Shown: positions 51,297-59,648 of the stretch, one piece after another
Position numbering within the stretch: position 1 is the first letter of the stretch
Layout of the letters: every line of letters starts with the position of its first letter
NCBI RefSeq assembly: GCF_041537905.1
Contig: NZ_JBGRUO010000004.1
Coordinates: 62,001-126,000 of the forward strand
DNA from: Ruegeria_C sp041537905
GTDB lineage: Bacteria > Pseudomonadota > Alphaproteobacteria > Rhodobacterales > Rhodobacteraceae
DNA length: 64,000 nucleotides
Reading direction: 5' to 3'
Notes under the pieces: model-generated
What the model was told of the DNA's origin: nothing
The model's input: the letters and a program-made list of their open reading frames with translations, nothing else
Databases searched by the model: none
Position numbers and translations under genes: made by a program

Positions 51297-52173
51297 GTTT
51301 GGCGCAAAGATCATCCAGTTGATCAAGGTTTTCATAGGTCAGTACAACCTGGCCCGATTCCGCGCCTGGCTTGTGATTGATTGCCACTTTCATTGCCAGA
51401 ATCGCCGACAAGTCGCGCTCCAAAGCGCGGGTATCGGCATCTTTGGTTGGGGCTGATGGACGTAGTGCTGTTGGGGTTTTTCCTGCCTCGCCCTGTTGCT
51501 GCTTCTTGACCAGCGCTTCGGTCGCCCGAACCGACAACCCCTCCTTCACCACCTGTTTCGCCAGATCAGAGGGGTTTTCCGCCGTAATAAGAGCCCGCGC
51601 ATGCCCGGCTGACAGTTTGCCATCCACCACAAAACTCTGAACATCCGACGGCAGCGAGAGCAACCGCAGCAGGTTCGCAATGTGACTTCGGCTTTTGCCA
51701 AGCGCCTCGGCCAGCTTTTCCTGAGTATGGCCGAACCTGTCCATCAATTGACGATAGCCTGCCGCCTCTTCCACTGCGTTCAGATCGGCCCGTTGAATAT
51801 TCTCGATAATGGCGACTTCCAGAACCTCGGTATCGTCCAGATCACGGACAAGCACGGGAACTTCATGCAATTGCACCATCTGCGCCGCGCGCCACCGGCG
51901 CTCGCCGGCAACAATCTCGTATTCACCACCATCCACCGGACGCACGATCAACGGCTGCAGAATCCCCTTCTCCCGGATCGACGCGGCAAGCTCATCCAGA
52001 TTCTCCTGCGAGAAACTGCGTCGCGGCTGATCCGGATTGGCGCGCAGCTTTTCGATTGGAACCGCAATGTCGGACCGAGTCGGAGCGGATTCGGAATTCA
52101 CAGGCTCAGGAGTCACATCCGCCATCAACGCAGAAAGACCGCGCCCAAGCCCGCGTGGTTTTGAGGTTTTCAT
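51286..52173 (-). CDS. parB: Chromosome-partitioning protein ParB
   Basis: Binds parS near the origin and spreads to form the partition complex, using CTP as a switch in known homologues. The 295 residues start KTSKPRGLGRGLSALMADV. They include the ParB/CTPase core EKLRANPDQPRRSF, EIVAGERRWRAAQ and ENIQRADLNAVEEA, a helix-turn-helix around TQEKLAEALGKSRSHIANLL, and a C-terminal dimer domain. ATG 52173 has GAGGAG five bases upstream; a GTG two codons earlier would overlap it. Follows parA. Two parS copies stand 1.4 and 3.3 kb upstream. Confidence 0.96.
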   Translation of the reverse strand: MKTSKPRGLGRGLSALMADVTPEPVNSESAPTRSDIAVPIEKLRANPDQPRRSFSQENLDELAASIREKGILQPLIVRPVDGGEYEIVAGERRWRAAQMVQLHEVPVLVRDLDDTEVLEVAIIENIQRADLNAVEEAAGYRQLMDRFGHTQEKLAEALGKSRSHIANLLRLLSLPSDVQSFVVDGKLSAGHARALITAENPSDLAKQVVKEGLSVRATEALVKKQQQGEAGKTPTALRPSAPTKDADTRALERDLSAILAMKVAINHKPGAESGQVVLTYENLDQLDDLCAKLSR

Positions 52174-52190
52174 GCTCACTCCTCTCCGCC

Positions 52191-53000
52191 TTATGCGGCG
52201 ACTTTGTTATGTTTGCGCAGCAATTCTTCGGCCAGCGCCCGATAGGCCGCAGCACCTTGCGAGGTTGGATCATAATTCATCACCGGCAGCGCAAAGGATG
52301 GGGCTTCACTCAGTCGTACATTACGCGGAATCTTGGTGTCAAACACAAGCGCACCCAGATTGTCACGCGCATCCTGTTCAACCTGCTGGGACAAGTTGTT
52401 GCGTTTGTCGAACATGGTCAACACAACACCTTCGATTCTGAGGTCGGGATTCGCCGTCTGCCGCACTTCTCGGATCGTCAGCATCAGTTGCGACAGCCCT
52501 TCCAACGCAAAGAACTCACTTTGCAGCGGCACCAGCACCGAATGGGCCGCAACCATGGCGTTCACAGTCAGAAGGCTTAGCGATGGCGGGCAGTCGATCA
52601 GGATAAAATCCCAGCCAAACGCGTCCATCGCCGTCTGCCGCAACGCATCATGCAAAAGGAAACTGCGCTTTTCGTTGGACATCATCTCGATATCGGCAGA
52701 ACTGAGATCGACCGTTGCCGGAACGATAGACAAGCCTTCAATGTCCGTATCCCGAATGACCGAGGTCAACGGCGCTTCGTCGATCAACAGCTCATAAGTC
52801 GTGCCCGAACGCTCATCAATACCAAGACCGGTAGAGGCATTGCCCTGAGGATCGAGATCAACCACCAGAACACGCAGCCCCTGCTCGACTAGACCCGCAG
52901 CCAGATTGATTGCCGTGGTGGTTTTCCCAACGCCCCCCTTCTGATTTGCAACCGCGATGATACGGGGGCCCTCGGGACGAGACAGATCAGACACGCGCAT
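52191..53000 (-). CDS. parA: Chromosome-partitioning ATPase ParA
   Basis: Walker-type partition ATPase that positions the ParB-parS complex. The 269 residues show the deviant Walker A KGGVGKTTTAINLA (about 21-34), Walker A' LVVDLDPQGNASTGLG and Walker B ILIDCPPSLSLL. The gene overlaps rsmG by 14 bases and precedes parB by 17 bases. Chromosomal rather than plasmid type: the rsmG-parA-parB context is typical. Confidence 0.96.
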   Translation of the reverse strand: MRVSDLSRPEGPRIIAVANQKGGVGKTTTAINLAAGLVEQGLRVLVVDLDPQGNASTGLGIDERSGTTYELLIDEAPLTSVIRDTDIEGLSIVPATVDLSSADIEMMSNEKRSFLLHDALRQTAMDAFGWDFILIDCPPSLSLLTVNAMVAAHSVLVPLQSEFFALEGLSQLMLTIREVRQTANPDLRIEGVVLTMFDKRNNLSQQVEQDARDNLGALVFDTKIPRNVRLSEAPSFALPVMNYDPTSQGAAAYRALAEELLRKHNKVAA

Positions 53001-53607
53001 TTCCTCGGATTTTCAGAATGACCGCATTGGGTTCTGTTAAACTAGTAATCGCATCCGCCGTGAAATTCCATTGCTTCGCTGCGTTATCCACTTCTTTTTT
53101 CCAACTGACCCCCTTGGGAAACAGCGCCACGCCTTCCGGTTTCAAATGCCTGTCACAAAAGGAAAAAAGTGTCTCCAGATCGGCGAGAGCTCGGGCAGAG
53201 ACAATATCTGCCTGCTGCGGATCGACGGATTCTATGCGCTTGGCCAGAACTTTGGCCTCGCAACCGGTTTCGCGAAGGACGGTGCGCAGGAAAGCGCATT
53301 TCCTTTGGTCGCTTTCGATCAATGTGAAGCGAAGGTCTGCTTCGATCTCCATCGCCGCTATTGCAACGACCAGCCCGGGGAACCCTCCACCGCTCCCGAT
53401 ATCAACCCAATGGCCGTTAGGGGTCGCGATTTGGGCAACCTGGAGGGAATCCACAAAATGACGTGTCCACAGAGTTTCAAGGCTAGGTTTGGAAACCAGA
53501 TTGATCTTGGGATTCCATTTCCTGACCAGGTCCGCATAAATTGTCAGTCTTTCGATTGTTTCACGTGAAACATCGAAACCCGCCAGGGCCCCCGCCGCGT
53601 CACTCAT
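52987..53607 (-). CDS. rsmG: 16S rRNA (guanine-527-N7)-methyltransferase RsmG
   Basis: Methylates G527 of 16S rRNA with SAM; loss gives low-level streptomycin resistance in known cases. The 206 residues contain KWNPKINLVSKP, the SAM loop WVDIGSGGGFPGLVVAI and TLIESDQRKCAFLR. A parS site lies in its 5' coding region, where the palindrome reads as Asp-Val-Ser-Arg-Glu-Thr. It overlaps mnmG by four bases (ATGA). Confidence 0.95.
   Translation of the reverse strand: MSDAAGALAGFDVSRETIERLTIYADLVRKWNPKINLVSKPSLETLWTRHFVDSLQVAQIATPNGHWVDIGSGGGFPGLVVAIAAMEIEADLRFTLIESDQRKCAFLRTVLRETGCEAKVLAKRIESVDPQQADIVSARALADLETLFSFCDRHLKPEGVALFPKGVSWKKEVDNAAKQWNFTADAITSLTEPNAVILKIRGNARV
53557..53572. promoter_or_regulatory. 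parS centromere site 1 (within rsmG)
   Basis: A perfect 16-bp palindrome TGTTTCACGTGAAACA, identical to the classic bacterial parS, 1.4 kb from parB. It lies inside the rsmG coding sequence near its 5' end. Confidence 0.95.
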
Positions 53608-55472
53608 GCGCTGCGCACCCGATCCAGCCGCCGAAGATGGGCGAGAATCAACGCGAGCGCTGCGGGCGTAACCCCTTCGACTCGCGCAGCCTGGGCCAGA
53701 TTTTCCGGTCGAGCCGAGACAAGCTTTTGTTTCAGCTCGCTGGACAGCCCTTCAAGGCGCGAAAAGTCAAAACCGGCCGGTATGCGGTGGTTTTCGTCGC
53801 GCTTCAGCGCCGCGACATCCTTTTGCTGCCGCGCAATGTAATTTGCGTATAGCGCATCGCGTTCAACCTGACGGCGGATCGGATCCTGCACCGCACCCAA
53901 ACCGTCGATCACTGGCAGAAGATCCTCGAAAGACACATCCGGGAAAGCCAGCACGGCCATCCCATCCCGCCGGTTTCCATCTTGGTTCACAGATATACCC
54001 GCGTCCTGCAATTGCTTTGGGGTATATGTATGTTCCGTCAGCATCGATTTCGCAGCATCGATTTGTGCCATTTTTTCCAGAAATTGCTCCCGACGCCAAT
54101 CGTCTATGCAGCCGAGCTCTATTCCAACAGGTGTCAGCCGCTGATCGGCATTGTCCGCGCGCAAAGACAATCGGAATTCCGCCCGTGAGGTAAACATCCG
54201 ATAGGGCTCGGTCACGCCCCGTGTCGTCAGATCATCAATCATTACACCGATATAGCTGTTGGAGCGGCCAAACAGCACAGGTTCCGCGCCTTTGACCTCC
54301 AACGCTGCATTCAAACCAGCAACCAACCCCTGCGCGGCAGCTTCTTCATACCCCGTTGTCCCGTTAATCTGTCCTGCCAGGAACAGGCCCGGCACCGACT
54401 CCAGAGACAGGCGGTTGGATAGCGACCGAGGATCGACATAATCATATTCGATAGCATAGCCCGGTTGCAGAATGACCGCTTGCTCAAGCCCTTTGATGGA
54501 ATGGACGTAATCATCCTGCACATCGCGCGGTAACGAGGTGGAAATCCCGTTCGGATAGATGGTGTGATCATCAAGCCCTTCTGGTTCAAGGAAAATCTGA
54601 TGCGACTCCTTGTCGGCGAAGCGGACGATCTTATCCTCGATCGACGGGCAATATCTGGGGCCCACCCCATCGATATGACCGCCATACATGGCCGACCTTT
54701 CAAGATTGTCAGCAATGATCTGATGAGTTTGCGCGTTTGTATGCGTGATTCCGCAGGATATCTGCCGCGCGGCCGGGGCGTTGGACAAGAACGAGAAAAG
54801 AACCGGATCATCGTCGCCCGGCTGCATCTGCAGATCACTCCAGTCAATCGTGCGCCCGTCAAGTCGTGGCGGTGTGCCAGTTTTCAAGCGTCCGAGTGGC
54901 AGATCAAAGGAGTCGAGCCGTTCGGCGAGTTTCACGGACGGCTTGTCCCCCATACGGCCACCCGGATGGCTGACATCCCCGATATGAACAATCCCGCGCA
55001 GGAACGTACCAGAAGTCAGGATAACCGTGCGCGAGCGTACCTCCGATCCGTCGGCCAGAAGAACACCCGCAACAGCCGCGCCGTTCATCAGGAAATCAAC
55101 GGCCTCGCCCTCAATGACGGTCAGGCCTTGCTGTTTCAAAGTTTCCGAGAGCATTCCTGAGCGGTACCGCGTGCGATCCGCCTGAGCGCGTGGTCCTTGG
55201 ACCGCCGGTCCTTTACGGCGATTCAGCAGGCGGAACTGGATACCAGCGTAATCCGCGACGCGGCCCATAACACCATCAAGCGCGTCGATTTCCCGGACGA
55301 GATGTCCCTTACCCAAACCCCCGATGGCTGGGTTGCAGGACATCACACCGATATCGTCTTGCTTCAGCGTGATCAGCGCAACACGAACGCCAAGCCGCGC
55401 GGCGGCATGGGCTGCTTCGCAACCCGCATGCCCTGCCCCGATGACAGCAACATCAAACTCTGAATGTTTCAC
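53604..55472 (-). CDS. mnmG: tRNA uridine 5-carboxymethylaminomethyl modification enzyme MnmG (GidA)
   Basis: FAD-dependent subunit that, with MnmE, makes cmnm5U at wobble uridines. The protein (622 residues from this start) has GAGHAGCEAAHAAA (FAD) near residue 10 and GTFLRGIVHIG, PRYCPSIEDKIVRF and NGTTGYEEAAAQGLVAGLNA further on. I take GTG 55472, because AAGGAG stands eight bases upstream. The GTG at 55481 would overlap that ribosome site, although it gives the often-annotated MFHVKH start. Either way the start codon region is built from the parS palindrome. Overlaps rsmG by four bases. Confidence 0.95.
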   Translation of the reverse strand: MKHSEFDVAVIGAGHAGCEAAHAAARLGVRVALITLKQDDIGVMSCNPAIGGLGKGHLVREIDALDGVMGRVADYAGIQFRLLNRRKGPAVQGPRAQADRTRYRSGMLSETLKQQGLTVIEGEAVDFLMNGAAVAGVLLADGSEVRSRTVILTSGTFLRGIVHIGDVSHPGGRMGDKPSVKLAERLDSFDLPLGRLKTGTPPRLDGRTIDWSDLQMQPGDDDPVLFSFLSNAPAARQISCGITHTNAQTHQIIADNLERSAMYGGHIDGVGPRYCPSIEDKIVRFADKESHQIFLEPEGLDDHTIYPNGISTSLPRDVQDDYVHSIKGLEQAVILQPGYAIEYDYVDPRSLSNRLSLESVPGLFLAGQINGTTGYEEAAAQGLVAGLNAALEVKGAEPVLFGRSNSYIGVMIDDLTTRGVTEPYRMFTSRAEFRLSLRADNADQRLTPVGIELGCIDDWRREQFLEKMAQIDAAKSMLTEHTYTPKQLQDAGISVNQDGNRRDGMAVLAFPDVSFEDLLPVIDGLGAVQDPIRRQVERDALYANYIARQQKDVAALKRDENHRIPAGFDFSRLEGLSSELKQKLVSARPENLAQAARVEGVTPAALALILAHLRRLDRVRSA

Positions 55473-55480
55473 GTGAAACA
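55465..55480. promoter_or_regulatory. parS centromere site 2 (at the start of mnmG)
   Basis: A second perfect TGTTTCACGTGAAACA, 1,908 bp from the first. It overlaps the initiation region of mnmG, where the palindrome reads as Phe-His-Val-Lys-His in the longer start model. Confidence 0.95.
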
Positions 55481-55484
55481 CTCC

Positions 55485-56771
55485 TTACTTACCCAGGCAA
55501 AAACTCGCGAAGATTTCGTCCAGCAAGTTTTCGACATCTACCCGGCCCACCAGAGATTCAAGCGCACGGATTGCCGTGCGCAGTTCTTCCGCAGCTATAT
55601 CATACTGATCTGGCCCGGAGTCGAGGATCAAAGAGACATTTGACAGCGCTGCCATTGCAGTAATCATCGCGGTGCGATGGCGTTCGCGGGTTGCAATGCC
55701 ACGACTGCTGGCGCGGTTGAGCAGTCGCTCCGAGATTTGCGTGACCAATTGATTGATCCCCGTCCCGGTCAACCCCGATATGAACCCGGGCTGATTCCCA
55801 TGCAAGTCACCCTTGGGACGGACATGAATGTCATCGGGCTGCGGTGTGATTTTCAGGTCATCCAAAGAATCGCTAAGGAATACCCTTAGATCAGCGTGGT
55901 CGGCGCGATCCTTGGCCTTTTGGATTCCGATACCTTCCACATAGTCTTCGGTGTCGCGCAGACCGGCCGTGTCCAGCAGGGTCACCGGCAACCCGGACAG
56001 GTCCATGCGCACTTCGATAATGTCGCGGGTTGTACCTGCAAACTCCGAGGTGATCGCCGCTTCTCGCCCGGCCAAGGCGTTGAGCAAGGTAGATTTTCCC
56101 ACATTCGGGGGGCCGACAATCGCAACCTCAAACCCGGTGCGGATGCGTTCGGCAATCTTGACGCTGGCTGCCTCTCGCTCAAGGTCTGCGGTAACAGCAA
56201 CGAGCAGCGAGCGCACTTCAGGCGTGACATCAGTCGGCACCTCTTCGTCAGCGAAGTCGATCACCGCCTCCAACAGCGAGGCCGCACGGATCAGATCGCG
56301 ACGCCAGGATTCCGCCAGCCTGCCAAGCTCACCCGCTAGGATCGTCTGTGCCTGCTTTCGCTGCGCCTCGGTTTCGGCATCAATGAGATCGGCCAGACCT
56401 TCGACCTGTGCCAGATCAAGTTTACCGTTCTCCATCGCGCGGCGGGTGAATTCGCCCGGTTCCGCCAAACGCAGCGAATCATGGTCCGACAAGGCCCGCA
56501 GCGCCGCCGTGATTATGGCGGGGCTGCCGTGGATTTGAAACTCAACCACGTCTTCGCCGGTGAAGCTGGCGGGCGCCTGGAATGACAGCACCAAGGCCTC
56601 GTCCAGAACCGCGTCGGACGAATCCGTCAATTTATGAAATCGCATGCCACGCGCGGGCAAGGGGGCGCCGCATATCTGCTCGGCCGCGCTCCGGGCTTGC
56701 GGCCCGGAGATACGGATCACGGCAACGCCGGCTTTGCCTTGCGCGCTGGCCAGCGCAAAGATGGTATCCAT
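55485..56771 (-). CDS. mnmE: tRNA modification GTPase MnmE (TrmE)
   Basis: GTPase partner of MnmG in wobble uridine modification. The 428 residues have an N-terminal formyl-THF-binding domain (MDTIFALASAQGKAGVAVIR) and a central G domain with GPPNVGKSTLLNAL (about 215-228), TTRDIIEV and DTAGLRDTED. The C-terminal FCLGK with its catalytic cysteine is the last five residues. Slightly shorter than E. coli MnmE (454), as common in alphaproteobacteria. The gap to mnmG is tiny, and parS overlaps it. Confidence 0.96.
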   Translation of the reverse strand: MDTIFALASAQGKAGVAVIRISGPQARSAAEQICGAPLPARGMRFHKLTDSSDAVLDEALVLSFQAPASFTGEDVVEFQIHGSPAIITAALRALSDHDSLRLAEPGEFTRRAMENGKLDLAQVEGLADLIDAETEAQRKQAQTILAGELGRLAESWRRDLIRAASLLEAVIDFADEEVPTDVTPEVRSLLVAVTADLEREAASVKIAERIRTGFEVAIVGPPNVGKSTLLNALAGREAAITSEFAGTTRDIIEVRMDLSGLPVTLLDTAGLRDTEDYVEGIGIQKAKDRADHADLRVFLSDSLDDLKITPQPDDIHVRPKGDLHGNQPGFISGLTGTGINQLVTQISERLLNRASSRGIATRERHRTAMITAMAALSNVSLILDSGPDQYDIAAEELRTAIRALESLVGRVDVENLLDEIFASFCLGK

Positions 56772-56801
56772 ACCGATGGCCTCGCGATGGTCACGAAAGA
56801 A

Positions 56802-58073
56802 TCAGGTGTTCATCGAATCGAAGAACTCGGAATTGGTCTTGGTCTGCTTGAGCTTGGACAGCAGGAACTCGATCGCGTCGGTGGTTCCCATGGGGTTGAG
56901 AATCCGGCGCAGAACAAAGGTCTTGGCCAGATCGCCCTTGTCGACCAGCAGGTCCTCTTTCCGTGTACCGGATTTGAGGATGTCGATGGCCGGGAAGACG
57001 CGCTTGTCTGCGATTTTACGATCCAGCACGATTTCCGAGTTACCGGTGCCTTTGAATTCTTCGAAGATGACCTCGTCCATCCGGCTGCCGGTATCGATCA
57101 GCGCGGTGGCGATGATGGTCAGCGACCCGCCCTCTTCGATATTCCGTGCCGCGCCAAAGAACCGCTTGGGGCGTTGCAGCGCATTCGCATCCACACCACC
57201 GGTCAGAACTTTGCCCGAGGACGGCACCACAGTGTTGAACGCCCTACCAAGTCTTGTGATCGAGTCGAGAAGAATAACAACATCTCGTTTATGTTCCACC
57301 AAACGCTTGGCTTTTTCGATCACCATCTCGGATACGGCCACGTGGCGGGTTGCCGGTTCATCAAAGGTCGATGACACAACCTCACCCTTCACCGAGCGCT
57401 GCATATCGGTCACCTCTTCGGGGCGTTCATCTATCAGCAGCACGATCAGGTAGCATTCCGGATGGTTCTTCTCGATCGAGTGCGCGATGTTCTGCAGGAT
57501 CACCGTCTTACCGGTCCGCGGCGGGGCCACAATCAGCGAACGCTGGCCTTTACCGATCGGGGCCACCAGGTCGATAACCCGGGCCGAGCGGTCCTTGATA
57601 GTGGGATCCTCGATCTCCATCTTCAGACGCTCATCGGGGTAAAGCGGCGTCAGGTTGTCGAAGGCGATCTTGTGCTTGGCTTTTTCGGGCGCCTCAAAAT
57701 TGATCTTGGTGACATTGGTCAGCGCGAAATAGCGTTCGTTGTCATTGGGGGCCTTGATCTGCCCTTCGATCGTGTCCCCGGTACGCAGGCTGTACTGGCG
57801 GATCATGTCGGGCGAGACATAGATGTCGTCCGGACCCGGCAGGTAGTTCGCCTCAGGCGAGCGGAGAAAGCCGAAACCGTCCTGCAACACCTCAAGTACA
57901 CCATCACCACCAATGGCCCATCCCTCGTCCGCACGTTCGCGCAGGATCTGGAACATCATCTCGCCCTTACGCATGGTCGAGGCGTTTTCGATCTCCAGCT
58001 CTTCGGCCATCGCCAAAAGATCTTTGGGGCTCTTGGCTTTGAGATCGGCAAGATTGAGGGATTCGGTTGTCAT
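56802..58073 (-). CDS. rho: Transcription termination factor Rho
   Basis: Hexameric RNA helicase that ends transcription. The 423 residues contain an N-terminal Rho_N helix bundle (LADLKAKSPKDLLAMAEELE), a cold-shock RNA-binding domain with GFGFLRSPEANYLPGPDDIY, and the ATPase with Walker A APPRTGKTVILQ and Walker B VVILLDSITRLGR. ATG 58073 gives MTTESLNLADLK; an open 14-codon extension is not conserved. Between hemJ and mnmE on the same strand. Confidence 0.97.
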   Translation of the reverse strand: MTTESLNLADLKAKSPKDLLAMAEELEIENASTMRKGEMMFQILRERADEGWAIGGDGVLEVLQDGFGFLRSPEANYLPGPDDIYVSPDMIRQYSLRTGDTIEGQIKAPNDNERYFALTNVTKINFEAPEKAKHKIAFDNLTPLYPDERLKMEIEDPTIKDRSARVIDLVAPIGKGQRSLIVAPPRTGKTVILQNIAHSIEKNHPECYLIVLLIDERPEEVTDMQRSVKGEVVSSTFDEPATRHVAVSEMVIEKAKRLVEHKRDVVILLDSITRLGRAFNTVVPSSGKVLTGGVDANALQRPKRFFGAARNIEEGGSLTIIATALIDTGSRMDEVIFEEFKGTGNSEIVLDRKIADKRVFPAIDILKSGTRKEDLLVDKGDLAKTFVLRRILNPMGTTDAIEFLLSKLKQTKTNSEFFDSMNT

Positions 58074-58196
58074 GGTTATAGGACCCTTGGCCGCAATGAG
58101 GGGCGGCACAGACATTCATGGACTTGGAAAACACGCCACCCGGACGGATGGATCCCGGCTTACATAGGTGGCGCGCGCGGCGGAGTCAAATGCCTG

Positions 58197-58646
58197 TCAA
58201 AACTTTACCACGACCGAGACCACAATGATCACCATCAGGACGGTGGGGACCTCGTTCATCATGCGGAACTGCCGCCCGGTCAGCCTGTTGCGCCCAGACA
58301 GAAAGTCTTTGCGTCTGATTGCCAGCCAATGATGAAACCATGTCATTGCAATCACCGATGCGCCCTTGGTCCAAGGCCATATGTAGCTCCAGTCAACGAT
58401 GCCCGGGGTCATCACCATGATCAGTCCGCAGACCCAGCTGACAATCATTGCCGGTTGCATGATCACCCGCAGCAGCTTGTGTTCCATCGTCTCGAAGATT
58501 GCTGATGCGCCGTCGACGTCTTTGGCGTTTTCGACGTGATAGACGTAAAGTCTGGGCAGGTAGAACAGGCCGGCCATCCAGGATATCACTGCCATGATGT
58601 GTAGCGACTTGATCCATGGATAGAGAATGAAAAGAAAATCGGTCAT
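58197..58646 (-). CDS. hemJ: Protoporphyrinogen oxidase HemJ
   Basis: Heme-containing membrane enzyme converting protoporphyrinogen IX to protoporphyrin IX in many alphaproteobacteria that lack HemG/HemY. The 149 residues have four membrane helices. WIKSLHIMAVISWMAGLFYL and PRLYVYHVE (about 11-39) hold the conserved His and Trp-Met-Ala-Gly motif of the family, and the end has RQFRMMNEVPTVLMVIIVVSV. ATG 58646 follows AAGGCGGGAC. It borders the presumed replication origin. Confidence 0.9.
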   Translation of the reverse strand: MTDFLFILYPWIKSLHIMAVISWMAGLFYLPRLYVYHVENAKDVDGASAIFETMEHKLLRVIMQPAMIVSWVCGLIMVMTPGIVDWSYIWPWTKGASVIAMTWFHHWLAIRRKDFLSGRNRLTGRQFRMMNEVPTVLMVIIVVSVVVKF

Positions 58647-59048
58647 GTTGTCCCGCCTTGCTCGATCTCTCCTTAGTAAAAAAGAAAGAAAGAAAAAAGG
58701 ATGATGGTTTTGTTGGGGAAAGGATTTCGGTGGATTATTGGGTTTTACCCGGGCTTGTCCCCAGCAGGGAAAAGTTGAGCAGTTAAGGGACGGGATATGT
58801 TGACGGAGTAAATTATCATTTTTTCACAGTTAGTTAAGGAACATGACAGCTCTGTGACATGTGGATAAAATCGAGATAACTCTGGAAGATCGCGGTTGAT
58901 CACCGGTTGCGACTTATCCTTGTCCCGGCTGGATAGATGATGCGTGATTTCGGGACGTAACTGCGCCTTTTATGGCTCTTGCGCGATTTGCTTAAAATCA
59001 TGCAAAGGGTTCACATCGAAACACAGTCTTTCTCACGGGGTTTTCCAC
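58647..59048. other. Probable chromosomal replication origin (oriC) region
   Basis: A 402-bp non-coding stretch, the longest in the window, between divergent hemJ and maf. It contains a perfect DnaA box TTATCCACA on the minus strand (58868-58860), a one-mismatch box TTTTCCACA (59041-59049) at the maf start, an AT-rich patch aattatcattttttcac (58811-58827) and a purine run aaagaaagaaagaaaaaagg (58681-58700). AGTTAAGG occurs twice (58781, 58832). Gene order (rho to the left; maf-aroE-coaE-dnaQ-secB-fxsA to the right; parS nearby) matches the flanks of the Caulobacter origin, although hemE and the DUF299 gene found there are absent. Confidence 0.75.
58860..58868 (-). promoter_or_regulatory. DnaA box (perfect)
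   Basis: TTATCCACA on the minus strand, the exact consensus for DnaA binding, in the hemJ-maf gap. Confidence 0.8.
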
Positions 59049-59648
59049 ATGTCTGTCCCACTCCTGCTTGCTTCCGGGTCGACCATTCGGGCGCAGTTGT
59101 TGCGCAACGCCGCTGTCCCGTTTGACGTACAAGTGCCGCGCGTGGACGAGGATCAGATCAAGGCGGCGCTGCTGGCCGAGAACGCAGCCCCCCGCGATAT
59201 CGCTGATACGCTGGCCGAATGGAAAGCGCGCCGCATCAGCGAACGGAACCCCGAGGCAATGGTTCTGGGCTGTGATCAGGTGCTGGATTTCGAGGGGCAG
59301 CTGTTGTCGAAACCCAACACGCCGGAGGAGGCGCTGGAGCAGCTGAAAGCGATGCGCAGCAAGCGGCACATGTTATTGTCGGCGGCTGTGATATATGAAG
59401 GTGGCAAGCCGGTCTGGCGCCATGTGGGTCAGGTGCGGCTGCGGATGCGGGACAGTACGGATGCTTACCTGGCGGGTTACGTCCAGCGAAACTGGGACAG
59501 CATCCGTCATGCAGTGGGCGGCTATAAGCTGGAAGAAGAAGGCGTGCGCCTGTTCACCAGCATTGACGGCGACTATTTTAACGTTTTGGGTATCCCTTTG
59601 TTGGAGTTGCTCAACTATCTGGCTTTGCGGGGGGTTATCGACCAATGA
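59049..59648 (+). CDS. maf: Maf family nucleotide pyrophosphatase
   Basis: House-cleaning pyrophosphatase acting on dTTP/UTP or modified nucleotides. The 199 residues start MSVPLLLASGSTIRAQLLRN, with SGSTIRAQLL forming the substrate loop. VLGCDQVLDFEGQLLSKP is the metal site and YKLEEEGVRLFTSIDGDYFN the C-terminal part. The usual SxSPRRxELL is SGSTIRAQLL, so it belongs to a divergent Maf group (YceF/YhdE distinction uncertain). ATG 59049 overlaps the TTTTCCACA box by one base. First gene of maf-aroE-coaE-dnaQ. Confidence 0.9.
   Translation: MSVPLLLASGSTIRAQLLRNAAVPFDVQVPRVDEDQIKAALLAENAAPRDIADTLAEWKARRISERNPEAMVLGCDQVLDFEGQLLSKPNTPEEALEQLKAMRSKRHMLLSAAVIYEGGKPVWRHVGQVRLRMRDSTDAYLAGYVQRNWDSIRHAVGGYKLEEEGVRLFTSIDGDYFNVLGIPLLELLNYLALRGVIDQ

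Noticed and set aside
58681..58700. Purine-rich AAAG repeats as a microsatellite or CRISPR-like array
   Set aside because: Only a short simple repeat with no spacers; more probably part of the origin or hemJ leader.
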